Translations under genes and position numbers: made by a program
The notes under the pieces: generated by a model
The model's input: the letters and a program-made list of their open reading frames with translations, nothing else
Database searches by the model: none
What the model was told of the DNA's origin: nothing
From: Chara braunii
Taxonomy: Eukaryota; Streptophyta; Charophyceae; Charales; Characeae
Direction: 5' to 3'
Assembly: GCA_003427395.1 (NCBI GenBank)
Contig: BFEA01000238.1
Location: forward strand, 1,547,197-1,595,964
DNA length: 48,768 bases
In this document: one piece after another, positions 11,114 through 20,362 of the stretch
Position numbering within the stretch: the first letter of the stretch is position 1
Layout: every line of letters begins with the position of its first letter

Positions 11114-11572
11114 ATGCTTTCCAATACAGATACGTCAGCGCAGAAGGCTTCATCAAGAATGCTAACTTCTGATGCGTTGAAAAAACTCTCAAAAGTGACT
11201 ACCAAAGGGATATTCTCCTATCAATATGAGCATTGTTGGGTCTACTGTTCTGGCAATTATGCCATCAGCGTAGTGCTGACTCGCTTCTTGGAGGGAGATA
11301 TCTATGATATCCGTCCTTATGTCAAGAAGTGAGACTGTGACGAAGGTGAGACCTTTAACTCGCTATGGGGAATTGTGATCCAATCTTTTTATGATGAGAA
11401 AGCAGACCTAATCAAGCAAAAAAAGAGAGTGGAATGGGGTGTAATGCCAGTAGCGTATGAGACTGTTCCAATCCCTCCTATACCTGACAGCTATTATGAT
11501 GGGACTAAATGGTTGTCAATTATCAGTATGGTACTGACGTGGGAGAAAAGAACTGGTGGTCATGAGACCTAA
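11114..11572 (+). pseudogene. Type-A leader ORF 1 of element I
   Basis: Reads in one frame from ATG 11114 to TAA 11570-11572 with one internal TGA (11330-11332). The type-A features appear in order: IFSYQYEHCW, the beta-rich core VVLTRFLEGDIYDIRPYV, a helical linker, KRVEWGVMPVAYETVP, then PPIPDSYYDGTKW. The same pattern recurs in the next two ORFs and in element II (21168-23859). The ORF overlaps the next ATG (11562) by 11 nt. Function is unknown. The position, between the 5' end and gag, is where retroelements normally have only an untranslated leader. Confidence 0.65.
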
Positions 11573-12050
11573 AGAGACTTCAACAGAGGAAATCAGACGG
11601 AGAAGGTTGAAATTTGGCAGAGGTTCAAGCCAAAGTCAAGAGAAGGTCGAGTGTCCCCTAAAGTCACTGAATACTCTAAACAAGAGAGAGGTGTTCCCAT
11701 ATGAGGTTGTCAGATATGAGGTGGTCGAGAGCGGATGGGAGCAGGAACGATTATATGTACTGACATTCTATTTCACAGACCTGAATGTGTATGATGTGAG
11801 AATCTATGTCCCAAAGGATAGAAGTACTGAAGCAGTATATGAGAGATGCTGGGGTCTTGCTGAAGAGGTTGTACTGAAAGAGAAAGAGAGATTTGAGAGG
11901 AAAGATAAGAACTTCACTGGATCTACTCGATTGACTGTCTTTGAGGGATTTTCAGCTCCTCCCTTGCCCGATATAAATTTGTCAAGAGAAAATTGGTCTG
12001 CGGTAGTTGAGTTTGCTCTGAAAGTGAAACGAGATCAAAGAGTCAAATGA
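11562..12050 (+). CDS. Type-A leader ORF 2 of element I
   Basis: Open for 162 codons from ATG 11562. A basic N-terminus (RRRRLKFGRG) is followed by the type-A domain: VFPYEVVRYEVV, LYVLTFYFTDLNVYDVRIYV, a Glu/Lys-rich helix, then APPLPDINLSRENWS. Spacing matches the element II copies. Its stop TGA (12048-12050) overlaps the ATG of the next ORF as ATGA, a geometry associated with termination-reinitiation. An earlier in-frame GTG at 11556 exists; I chose the ATG. No known family is recognised. This is one of the better-preserved copies, without internal stops. Confidence 0.65.
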   Translation: MRPKETSTEEIRRRRLKFGRGSSQSQEKVECPLKSLNTLNKREVFPYEVVRYEVVESGWEQERLYVLTFYFTDLNVYDVRIYVPKDRSTEAVYERCWGLAEEVVLKEKERFERKDKNFTGSTRLTVFEGFSAPPLPDINLSRENWSAVVEFALKVKRDQRVK

Positions 12051-12541
12051 GCCGACACTATGTACCCTCAAGAGAGAAACCTTGGCTTAGACTGATAAGA
12101 GGTCATGGAGGGTTGAGTAAGGTTAAATCAGATAAACTGTTAAATTCCCTTAATTCTATAACGAGTAGAGTCATAATCCCCTATGAGATCATGAGGTATG
12201 AGGCCATAAAGAAACCAGGGCGAGAGAAGGACAATTTGTATGTTCTTACCTGTTATTTTATTGATCTTGATGAGTATGATATTGGGATCTATGTACCGAA
12301 ACAAAGATTTAAAGAGTGTAGAAAATGTGTGTGTTGGCAACGAGCGTCGAACCTTGTACATGATGAGAAGAGAAGGCTAGAGCGAGAGAGAGATAATTTC
12401 TCCTTTAGTACCTATGTCAGACCTTTTGTTGGGATTCCATCACCACCTGTTGAGGGACTTACATTCTCAAGATACAATTGCTCAGCCATGATAGATCTTG
12501 TATGGAAAATGAAGAGAGTTAGAGAAAAATACTCTCAGTAG
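12047..12541 (+). CDS. Type-A leader ORF 3 of element I
   Basis: 164 codons, starting in the ATGA overlap with the previous ORF. The domain pattern is IIPYEIMRYEAI, LYVLTCYFIDLDEYDIGIYV, a charged helix with ERERDNFSF, then IPSPPVEGLTFSRYNCS. Compared with element II the SFxDGxxW box has drifted to SRYNCS. No internal stop. Function unknown. Confidence 0.65.
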   Translation: MSRHYVPSREKPWLRLIRGHGGLSKVKSDKLLNSLNSITSRVIIPYEIMRYEAIKKPGREKDNLYVLTCYFIDLDEYDIGIYVPKQRFKECRKCVCWQRASNLVHDEKRRLERERDNFSFSTYVRPFVGIPSPPVEGLTFSRYNCSAMIDLVWKMKRVREKYSQ

Positions 12542-12546
12542 CTAGG

Positions 12547-12829
12547 ATAACTACTGTGAGAGGTAAACTTTATGAGGTGACAGGGTATGATAATCCCTTT
12601 ATAATCTTGAGGTATGAGATTTGTGGGAAATGACATATAATATTTCATATTCTTGTAACTAAATTCCTGAACTCTTATAACATGGGGAGTGAGAGTAAGG
12701 GAATTTATAAGGCTCCCTGAGTTCTCAATTGCTGAGGGATTTGAAAACATAAGAGATTGGATGCCTGGAAATCCTTGATTATGTCCAACCTGAGATCTAT
12801 CTTTTAGATGTTTCCTATAATGGTTAACG
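12547..12829 (+). pseudogene. Decayed type-A leader ORF 4 of element I
   Basis: No long frame remains, but the reading frame around 12580-12690 gives NPFIILRYEICGK, a TGA stop, then HIIFHILVTKFL. That lines up with SPFEILRHDVCKEG and VFYVPVVRFF of the element II ORF at 22329. The rest of the domain is deleted or frameshifted. Confidence 0.5.
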
Positions 12830-13120
12830 ATGCCCACTTTGGTTGAACAGTTAACATTTGGGGTTGTATTGGAAGGAAGAATAATCAAGATAGAAGGGAC
12901 TCTTCGGATTTCTGACAGGAACCTTTGTACTTTGGATGAGCTTGAGTTCTTGCAGCCTTTCTTTGATCGAATGGGAGATTCTGCCCTGAGAATTGTCACT
13001 GATCAGACTGAGATAATCTATTTATTAAAGGTGGTGAAAGAGGGAACTGCTGAGAGAATATCGTACCACACTTATAAGGAACGAGTCTCTCTTGCCAGAA
13101 GAATCAGCAACGAGTTGTAA
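12830..13120 (+). CDS. Type-B leader ORF 1 of element I
   Basis: 96 codons. The type-B pattern is LTFGVVLEGR, then IEGTLRISDR, DELEF, an aromatic/Met helix (FFDRMGDSALRIVTDQTEI), and a C-terminal VSLARRISNEL. The element II ORF at 21973 shares these in order (FCFEVYL, VIGAVRGCD, DEIGM, AFRAITGQTKI). Its TAA is followed by GCA and the ATG of the second type-B ORF, a 3-nt spacer identical in form to that between element II ORFs at 21967-21975. Function unknown. Confidence 0.6.
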   Translation: MPTLVEQLTFGVVLEGRIIKIEGTLRISDRNLCTLDELEFLQPFFDRMGDSALRIVTDQTEIIYLLKVVKEGTAERISYHTYKERVSLARRISNEL

Positions 13121-13123
13121 GCA

Positions 13124-13390
13124 ATGCAATTTGATTATGAGATTATAGACTTGACTCGATATTTTATGATTCGGGGTACTGTAAAAGGGTATAATAGAAG
13201 ATTGAGTAGGGATGATGAAAGAGAGTTGATTGAAGATTACGTTGGAAGGCTGAGAAGGATTGCTTTGCCTTTCATCACTACCTAGTCTATTATTGCATAT
13301 ACTCTTTATGTACAAACTTCTCAAGGGGTAGAGCAAACAAGAGAAGAGAGAAACGAGTCTGTATCCTTTGCGAGAAGAGTGAGAGATTGA
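13124..13390 (+). pseudogene. Type-B leader ORF 2 of element I
   Basis: 88 codons from ATG 13124 to TGA 13388-13390 with one internal TAG (13283-13285). It reads FDYEIIDLTRYFMIRGTVKG, then RLSRDDERELIEDYVGRLRR, ALPFITT, and SVSFARRVRD at the end. It is paralogous to the type-B ORF just upstream. It lies 61 bp before the gag ATG. Confidence 0.55.
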
Positions 13391-13451
13391 AGAACAAAGA
13401 AAAAGAAGACAAAAGTGACAAAAAGAGAGAAGGAAGTATCCGAAAAAGTCT

Positions 13452-14043
13452 ATGGTCAAGATGACTGGTCGTTCAAGACCTAGCTCGTCTCCAGGGACCA
13501 ATGAAGAGACCTTGGTTGGGGTTATACGGGAATTGGTCGAGAGAGTTGACATTATAAAAGGAGGGTCAGACATTGCAAGAACAAAAAGGCCAGATAAGAG
13601 AATTCCCTGTTTCAGAGGACATCCAACTACAACCAAGGATTTATTCAACATCAGAAGACCTAAGTATGACACTTTCAATGTTTTTCTTCACACTTTCATC
13701 CGAGCAACAAGAAGAATGTCATATTTGGACGAAGAGATGCCATATATTTTTGACAAATTTTACTGACACTGAAAGACAGGCAGTCCTCAATCAAGCTCAA
13801 CACTATCCTCTCAGATGAGATGAAATGGTTGCAATTGTTAGAACTTTACCTACATTTTGTCATAAGAAATGGTCACTGGATCAGATCAGTACATTGGCCA
13901 AGGACTGAGAGACTGGGAATGGTATGAACAGAGAGAACAATCTGAGTGCTGAAAATATTATTCGAAGAGTGATGACTAACTATATGCCTGTAAACCAATC
14001 TGTGGATGACAGAGGAAAGAAGAAAGCTGAAAGTAAAAAGGAA

Positions 14044-14074
<31 letters not shown>

Positions 14075-14985
14075 TTGGTTATGGTAAGAAAGGAGACTCC
14101 TCTAGATCCACAAACACTGGAGGGAGTGGTGACAGAGAAAACAGAGAAAGAGCGAAGTACGATGACCGTACTTACAAGAGTTTTGTTTGCTGATATTGTG
14201 GTGAAGGAAGACAGACTACCATCTATTGCAGGCCTCTTGAGAAGGATGTGAGGAGTGGGGTGACAACGAAGGATGCTATGGGTCATGTCTGTGATAGTTC
14301 ATGGAACAAGTTGGACCCTAGACATCCGGAAGGTATGAGACTTCTTGCTTTTAAACACGGTGAAAAAATGAAGAAGAAGAAGAAGAATAGAAAGGCTAAT
14401 GTGAATGTTCATTTCTTATTGATAAGTTGCCTAATGAGCTTGTGGAGGAAACAAGTGACCCTCATACCGCGATTGAGTTGTCTCTGCAATCCTTAGCATT
14501 GATAGAGGGTGCGTCTGACAAGGCTTCTACAAGTGAGTCTCCATTGGAAATGAATTTTACTTCTCAGAACCCTTCTTAATTAGTAGAATCTCCTTTTAAT
14601 GAAATGACTCTCTTTCTGGCCAACATGATGTCATTTGATGATGATCTACCTCCAGAATTCGTCATAGAACCCAGTGTCGTGCTTGGTGAAGTGAGAAACC
14701 TTCAAGCACGCTTGACGCCTCGAATGATAGAGGAAAAAAAAAATAGGAAGGCTGAGGAATCTCTACTTAATATCCTTCATGACCCAGAACCAGAACTTCC
14801 ACATAGGAAGAATGAACAAGGAAGGAAAATAAAATTTATTCTCAAGAGTGATTTGGAGGATGGGGCTGTGATTACTGATGTAATTACTAAAATGTTGGAG
14901 GAGACAGAAGTGACCTTGTCCTTCAAGGAACCAATGACTCTAACACCCAAACTGAAGACGCTGATTGAGAAGAAGAAATTAGAAG
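13452..14985 (+). pseudogene. gag: gag of element I (capsid and zinc knuckle, broken)
   Basis: Starts MVKMTGRSRPSSSPG at 13452. About 70 residues of the capsid core present in element II are deleted after IPCFRGHPTTTKD. The frame then moves to YTDTERQAVLNQAQHYPLR, a TGA (13816-13818), DEMVAIVRTLP, an acidic run of about ten Asp codons (14044-14074), and the zinc knuckle near 14185-14230. The knuckle should be CX2CX4HX4C. Here it is C, TGA, Y, C, four residues, Gln, four residues, C, so it has both a stop and a His-to-Gln change. Downstream, VTLSFKEPMTLTPKLKTLI belongs to the linker that precedes the protease in this lineage. Several frameshifts; clearly non-functional. Confidence 0.75.
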
Positions 14986-15386
14986 TTAATTATTTGGGAT
15001 CAATTTTTTCCAATCGGGTGAACGGATCACTGCCAGGTTGCAACATGAGATTCGCAAGTATGGGATGTGGACACCTGATCATTTATATCAATCAAGTGAG
15101 GATTCGAGCCTTAGTGGACTTTGGGGCAGAGATGATACTCCTTTCTCGAAAAACAATGGAGATTTGTGACTTATCTATTTATAGACCTGCAGAAAACATA
15201 TTGAGTAATATTGCAGGAGAACTTTTTGTGGCCGGATTTATTGACAATCTGCCTATCAGAGTGTGAGACCATGTTAGTGGAATTACTGGGTTTTGTAGTG
15301 TCAGAGTTGGACCGTGACTGTATATTGGGTACTTCATTCTTGCATAGAATAAAGACGGTCCAATTTTTCGGTCATGAGGGGCTGTG
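14986..15386 (+). pseudogene. pro: Aspartic protease of element I, interrupted
   Basis: RIRALVDFGAEMILLS contains the catalytic box, which should be D-[ST]-G. It reads DFG, so the Ser/Thr is lost. Later comes NIAGELFVAGFIDNLPIRV, a 1-nt frameshift near 15262, then ELDRDCILGTSFLHR, equivalent to LDHDCILGAPFLHR in element II. The frame is cut at FFGHEG, where the nested insertion begins. In the live element this would mature the Gag-Pol polyprotein in the particle. Confidence 0.75.
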
Positions 15387-15532
15387 TATTTTTTAACGCA
15401 GAACGGGGGAATCAAACTCCCGTTGAATTCCGTTAAACTCAAAAAAATCTCGTTAAATTCGTATTAAACGCGAAAATGGGCCGCTCTCGCGCTTTTCGAA
15501 AAAACGAAATTGATGCGTGGGGTCCGGAACAC

Positions 15533-15617
15533 NNNNNNNNNNNNNNNNNNNNNNNNNNNNNNNNNNNNNNNNNNNNNNNNNNNNNNNNNNNNNNNNNNNN
15601 NNNNNNNNNNNNNNNNN
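15533..15617. other. Assembly gap, 85 N
   Basis: A run of 85 N within the nested insertion. Open frames spanning it are meaningless. Confidence 0.99.
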
Positions 15618-15684
15618 AAAAAAAATCCCCCCAACCCCTGAAGCACCTCCCATCCGCCCCCACATCCCCCAACCCCCAACGCCC

Positions 15685-15985
15685 CAGTTATGTGTGTGTA
15701 GGTGTGCTGTGTATGCGCGTATCTGTGTATGTGTGTGTCTGTCATGAGAGTGTGTCTGAGCAAGAATATGAATGTATGCGCGTGTGTTTGTGTATGTGTG
15801 TGTTTGTAAGTGTGTGTGTGTGTGTCTGTGTTTGTAAGTGTATGTGTGTGTTTGTAAGTGTGTGTGTGTATGTATATGTGTGTGTTTGTAAGTGTGTGTG
15901 TGTGTATGTGTGTGTGTTTGTATGTGTGTATTTGTAAATATGTGTTTGTAAGTGTGTGTGTGTGTGTAAGTGTAAGTATGTATGT
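15685..15985 (+). repeat. TG-rich microsatellite with GTTTGTAAG interruptions
   Basis: About 300 bp of (TG)n broken by repeated GTTTGTAAGTG and GTATG. Alternating purine-pyrimidine sequence of this kind is prone to slippage and Z-DNA. The Cys/Val-rich and His/Thr-rich frames are artefacts. Confidence 0.95.
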
Positions 15986-16552
15986 GCCTCCGCGTGAGAG
16001 TGTATCTCGCCTTACTCACAACCTCGTTCCCCAACACACAAATTCCACTTGCACCCAAGGACCACTCTGCGCAACACGCAACTTACAGCAGCGCAGCTCG
16101 GCTACGGTTGTCTGCTCCTTCGTGCTCGCCCGTGAGCGCGTGAGTGGCACGAGCTACAGTGCGGCAGCGCTTACGCAACATGCAGCCAGCACCCGAATGC
16201 CCAATGTGGAGGCAGACCCTTTGCTATATCGAAGTGGCCTGACTGTGTTCAGTCCTAGGAAGCTTCCAGTAGGGCTCGGTAGCCTGAGGCAGAACACGAA
16301 CGAGAATAGGCCTTAGGCCTGAGGTGGTTGCATGCCCCCAATTGCCTTTGGCATGTGTTTGGCCCAGTACCCGTATCCAGCCCAGGGCCTGCTTTCCATA
16401 CATTCACACTGGCGGCCCAAGACCTGGGTTCCCTCAACCAACTGACGCTTCATGCAACCTGCTACAGACACAATTTTGTGTGTGGGTGTGTCATTTTTTC
16501 CTTTTTTTAATTTATTTTTTATGGTTTTGATTTTTTTTAAATACACGAATTT

Positions 16553-16846
16553 CCAAAACAATAAAATAAAAAATAAATTGTTGTACATCCTTGAAAGATC
16601 TACAACCCTATATTTTTTATTTATTTTTTTTGTTTTCGTTTTAGCCCTTAAAAAATCTGTGTGAAACCCAAAACAAAAACAGTCATTTCATTTTAGTTTT
16701 TATTTTTTCATTGTATGTTTATGCTTTTATTTTTTGTTAAATAGATTCAAACATCAAAAAATAAAAATAAATATACAGGGTTGTAGTCCTCAACAAAAAC
16801 TACAACCCCATATATTTTATTTTATTTTTTGATAATTTTTAGCCTA
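16553..16846. repeat. AT-rich direct repeat, each copy a hairpin
   Basis: Two copies about 200 bp apart (16553-16648, 16753-16846), each with AT arms around a TTGTA...TACAACC core. In the second copy GGGTTGTAGT (16778-16787) pairs exactly with 16799-16808, and the flanking AT-rich arms extend the pairing. The first copy is imperfect. Confidence 0.7.
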
Positions 16847-16962
16847 GGAAAAAAATCATCCCGGACCCCGTTAGTTCTCGTCCAACTCGCGTTTGAACGG
16901 AAGTTTAACACGCATTGAATTTTTCAACGTGAAACCCGCGTTAAATCCAGTTTCGGACACAC

Positions 16963-17305
16963 AGATGATGGGTCATCCTGGATCGGCCTACAAGATCCTG
17001 AGAACGCTTAGGAATACACCTTTATGGTCTGCACTAAAAATGATTTCAAGCATCGATTGTCTGCTAATTCAATCAGATAAGAAGAGTCTACTGAAAGGAT
17101 TAGGAGACTAAGAGAAGAAGGCAAACAAGAGGTTAAAGAAGAAATTTCGGTAAGTATTAACCAAGTTTCGAAAATAATAAAGACCCTTGGTAATCTCAAG
17201 GATGACCATGGACAAATTGAGGCATTTAAGAAAGCAGTAGAGACTGCTAAGGGAGGAAAGATAAAATTAAAATTTGCATCGACTCATCCTTTTTTAGGAA
17301 AATAA
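16963..17305 (+). pseudogene. C-terminal part of Gag-Pro, element I, ending at the frameshift
   Basis: Sequence resumes after the insertion and aligns with element II 25870-26201. The intact stretch reads RRLREEGKQEVKEEI, then IKTLGNLKDDHG, EAFKKAVETAKGG, ending HPFLGK and TAA 17303-17305. A TAA lies upstream near 17078. This zero-frame segment overlaps the slippery heptamer at 17290-17296, after which Pol continues in the -1 frame. Confidence 0.65.
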
Positions 17306-17359
17306 CCACTGGATCAAAGAAAAAATATAAGCCCAAGGCAGTGAAGAAAAACCCGGTGG
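17290..17359 (+). promoter_or_regulatory. Predicted -1 ribosomal frameshift signal, element I
   Basis: T TTT TTA (17290-17296) is in the correct X XXY YYZ phase relative to the Gag-Pro frame, which ends 7-9 nt later at TAA. A 9-nt spacer is followed by CCACTGG (17306-17312), which pairs with CCGGTGG (17353-17359) across a 40-nt loop. Shifting -1 gives RKITTGSKKKYK leading directly into Pol. Element II has the same heptamer, spacer, stem length and loop length. Confidence 0.7.
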
Positions 17360-18468
17360 CAGTCCTAGTAGAAAAAAATTATGATGAAGCATTGTTAAAA
17401 GAGAGAAAAATTATTAAAGCATTAAGAGAATCTGCAAAATTGGGGATCAGGGTCACCAAAGAGAGATTTGGCACAATGAAGATAGGTTCGGATCAGTTTA
17501 TCCTGCCTAAAGAGAAAGAATACATCTTCAAAATGTGTCAGAAATTCTCATGTGCATTCTCCTTTCATGATGAAGAGAGGGGGCGGTTGGACGTGGATAT
17601 GATCAAGATGGCCAAAATTTGGACAGTTGATCATGTTCCATGGAATGATAGGCCGACCAAGTATGCCATGAAAGAAGAAGCAGAGGTTGTAAAATATCTT
17701 GACAAGAAGATTGCTTCTAACGTTGCTGAACCTGCTGATGGACCGTATGCTAACCACTGGTTTTGCTTTTGGAAACCAGGGGGTGAATTGAGATGGATAC
17801 AGAATCTTCAGAAGCTCAACTCTGTGACGGTACGTGATGCAGATAGTCTTCCTAATGCTGATCTCCTTTCTGAATCCTTTGCTGGTCGATGCATTTATTC
17901 CCAAGTTGATTTGTATTCTGGCTATGATCAGTTTCTCATTGATCCCACTAGTCGGCCAATGAATGTCATGCACACGTCAAGAGGGTTCATTCAGATGTAC
18001 GTGGTACCTCACGATTGGACTAATGGTGTGGCAGTGGTTCAAAGGGATATGATTGAAGTCATGCAAGATATTTCTCCTGAAGAAACCAGCCCCTATATTG
18101 ATGACAATCCTGTGAAAGGACCCCTAGTAAGAGATGAGACTTTGGTCGCAGGTGAAGTCAGGAAGTTTGTTTGGGAACATGCTGAAGGAGTAAAAATGGT
18201 CCTAGAGAGACTTCAAAAATATAACCTGACTGCTAGTGGACCAAAGTACATTCTCTTCCAGCCAGAAGTAATAATCTTGGGTTTCAGATGTTTCCCCAAG
18301 GGTAGGAGTCCTGACCTCAAAAAGATAGACAAGATCTTAAATTGGCCTCTGCCGCTCAAGAGAGTGAAAGACGTCAGAAACTTTTTGGGTGTCTGTGGAT
18401 TCTGGAGGATTTTTATTTCTCATTTTGCTACCCTTGCAGAGCCTCTGAGGGAGATGGTAAGACAATGA
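17297..18468 (+). pseudogene. pol: Reverse transcriptase of element I
   Basis: Nearly intact: open from the -1 frame entry to TGA 18466-18468. Visible RT blocks are NHWFCFWKPGGELRWIQNLQ, SQVDLYSGYDQFLID, the region VVPHDWTNGVAVVQRDMIEV, the catalytic YIDDNPVKGP, LGFRCFPKGRSPD and the thumb block FLGVCGFWRIFI. The two catalytic Asp of YIDD and the first Asp of VDLYSGYD are present. TNGVAVVQR in place of the usual MPFGLxNAPxxFQ is typical of one Ty3/gypsy branch. In element II the stop position reads GAS, so the TGA arose from GGA. RT would copy the element RNA in the particle. Confidence 0.9.
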
Positions 18469-18960
18469 GTTAATCTAGTATGGAATGAGAAGAGACAAGC
18501 TGCTGCAGAAACTCTGCAGGAGAAATTAAAAGATGGGGTGTAGTGCTAGGAGTGTCTTTCTATGATGATGAGAAAGGGAGACCCTTCATCATTGAGGCTG
18601 ATGGAGGACCAGCTGCTCTGGGTGGTTTGCTCATTCAAAACGATGAAAATGAGAAAGAGAGGCCTCTGAGATTTGAGAGCAGGACCCTTAACCCTACAGA
18701 AAGAAATTATACTCAATTCAGAAAAGAGTTGCTGACAATTATTCATAGCCTCAGATGTTTCGGGCACTATGTACTAAGGAGGAGATCCATCTTGAGGACT
18801 GATGCATTTGTTGTGATTGATGTCATTAAGAAGCACCAGTAAGTAGATCCAACAGTCAACAGGTGGATTGCCTTCATCTGGACTTTTAATTTTAAGTTGG
18901 AAAAAAATCCTACTGAAAAGAACAGAGCAGATGACCTGAGCAGGATTGAATGGAGAAAAG
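18469..18960 (+). pseudogene. RNase H of element I
   Basis: After the RT stop, the frame continues VWNEKRQAAAETLQEKLKDG, with a 1-nt deletion near 18535. It then opens at 18543 with IIEADGGPAALGGLL (first catalytic Asp), ERNYTQFRKELLTI (Glu) and LRTDAFVVI (Asp). A TAA at 18840-18842 follows KKHQ, and beyond it the same frame continues NRWIAFIWTFNFKLEK and NRADDLSRIEW. The TAA occurs at the same codon in element II (27789-27791). RNase H removes the RNA strand during cDNA synthesis. Confidence 0.85.
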
Positions 18961-20362
18961 ATGAAGAAGAAGATGTAAACGGAACGAGTGAAGAATCAAC
19001 CTATGTTGGTAATTTTCTGAATGAAAAGGACGATGAAGATTATGAAGTACCACGCTCCATTTGTGACCTGAAGAGAAGGACAGCTGGGGAGAGATCTCTA
19101 ATGCCTATGTTTAAGAACATGATGAGTCAAATGATTGGTATGCTAGCGTTAACGCAGCTGCTGTGGCTGCTCATGAAATGAGGGAAAACTCTGGTTCAAA
19201 GGAAGACGAAGAAGGTGAAAAGAAGGAGGAAGAGATATTTTTCATTTCTGAAGAATACGACGAAAGTTATCAAGAGATTGGTAAGAAGATGGAAAGAGAA
19301 AAACTAAATGAATATTATTGTAAAAATTCAAGGAAGAAGTTTAGGTTAAGAAGAGGACATCTCTTTATGGATGGTAAGGGAGGACTGCCTCTACTAAGAG
19401 TGGTCTGTGGTAAAGAGAGACAATTAGAGATAATGGTTGCGCTATATGAGGGGGTTGCGGATGGCCACAGGGCTGATGAGGCAATCTACTTTAAGACTGT
19501 CAAGCTCTACTTCTGGCCTGGTATGAGAGACATGATTTTCAAATTTTGTAAATCATGTGTATTATGTCAGAAGAGGTCAATTACAAGAATGATTGAACCT
19601 TTATTTCCCACTATTCTGGTGGAGCCAGGAAGTCCGGTTAATTTAGATCTCATCACCATGCCATTAGGCAAGGCCGGGATGAGATATATATTGAAAATGA
19701 GAGATAATTTCTCTGGATATGTTGAGGCAAAAACTCTAAAGAGGAAGACAGTCGAGCAAGTGACTGACTGGATAGAGGAAGTCTATCTCAGGTATCCTTT
19801 TATCACAGAGTTTGTCTCAGACAGAGGATCAGAGTTCAGAAATGAGATTGTAAGAAAGACCACTCTCAGATTGGGTGTCAGAATTCGATATGTCACAACT
19901 TACCATCCTCAAGCGAATGCGTCAGTCGAGAGAGGTCATAGGACCTTAAAAGATTCATTGGCTAAGTGGTGTGAAGGAAATCTTAGTAATTGGCCAAAAG
20001 TACCACAAACTGCTGTCTATGCTGACAACATAACAGTCAAGAGGACTACTGATTATGCTCCATTTACTCTGTGGTATGACCGCTATGCTACATTGCCTAT
20101 TGAGAACATAGTCAAGACATGGTCAAGTCAAGAGAGTGACAAAGACTATTCTATTTTAGAGCTCTTCCAGATTAGAATGCAACAAATATCAGAAGTTGAT
20201 CAAGCAGTGATGGATGCTGCAGAGAGAATGACATCCAACAGATTATCAGAGTCGATGGCCACTCAGGTTCTCAATGACGAGGAGGATCAGCGTGTACCAG
20301 ATACGGAGTCCCAGACAGTCGAGCCCACTCATGAGGGGGTACCACTTGTCGTTATTGATTGA
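18961..20362 (+). pseudogene. int: Integrase of element I with replaced C-terminus
   Basis: An acidic linker precedes the zinc domain, where the first His of HX6H is Tyr (ALYEGVADGH) and the CX2C pair is intact (CVLCQKRS). The catalytic core keeps Asp (NLDLITMP), Asp (VSDRGSEF) and Glu (ASVERGHR) with exactly 35 residues between the last two, a D,D(35)E core. It continues to RMTSNRLSE at about 20250. The expected RWNKK and GPY/F module (seen at 44993-45310 and 29250-29542) is absent. Instead a 37-residue tail, SMATQVLNDEEDQRVPDTES and onward, runs into the LTR. The same tail occurs at 39630-39750, so it is a property of a subfamily. Integrase inserts cDNA into the host genome. Confidence 0.88.

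Larger units (their letters stand above)
15387..16962. mobile_element. Nested non-autonomous insertion in element I
   Basis: Sequence on both sides aligns with continuous protease-linker sequence in element II (about 25852-25890), so this 1.6 kb was inserted. Ends are loosely inverted: CTGTGTATTTTTTAACGC at the left and, reverse-complemented, CTGTGTGTCC then GATTTAACGC at the right. CGTTAAA-like motifs recur in both subterminal zones. The interior has an assembly gap, a TG repeat, a GC-balanced segment (16010-16450) and AT-rich repeats. No transposase is visible. The ends and any target-site duplication need exact alignment. Confidence 0.6.

Noticed and set aside
11114-13390. Bacterial operon
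   Set aside because: The ORF packing looks operon-like, but the ORFs lead into gag-pol of an LTR retroelement, and no ribosome-binding sites precede them.
15453-16058. His/Thr- and Cys/Val-rich ORFs
   Set aside because: Translation of a TG/CA microsatellite and an assembly gap.
15387-16962. Helitron
   Set aside because: No clear TC start or CTRR end with a terminal hairpin; ends look inverted instead.
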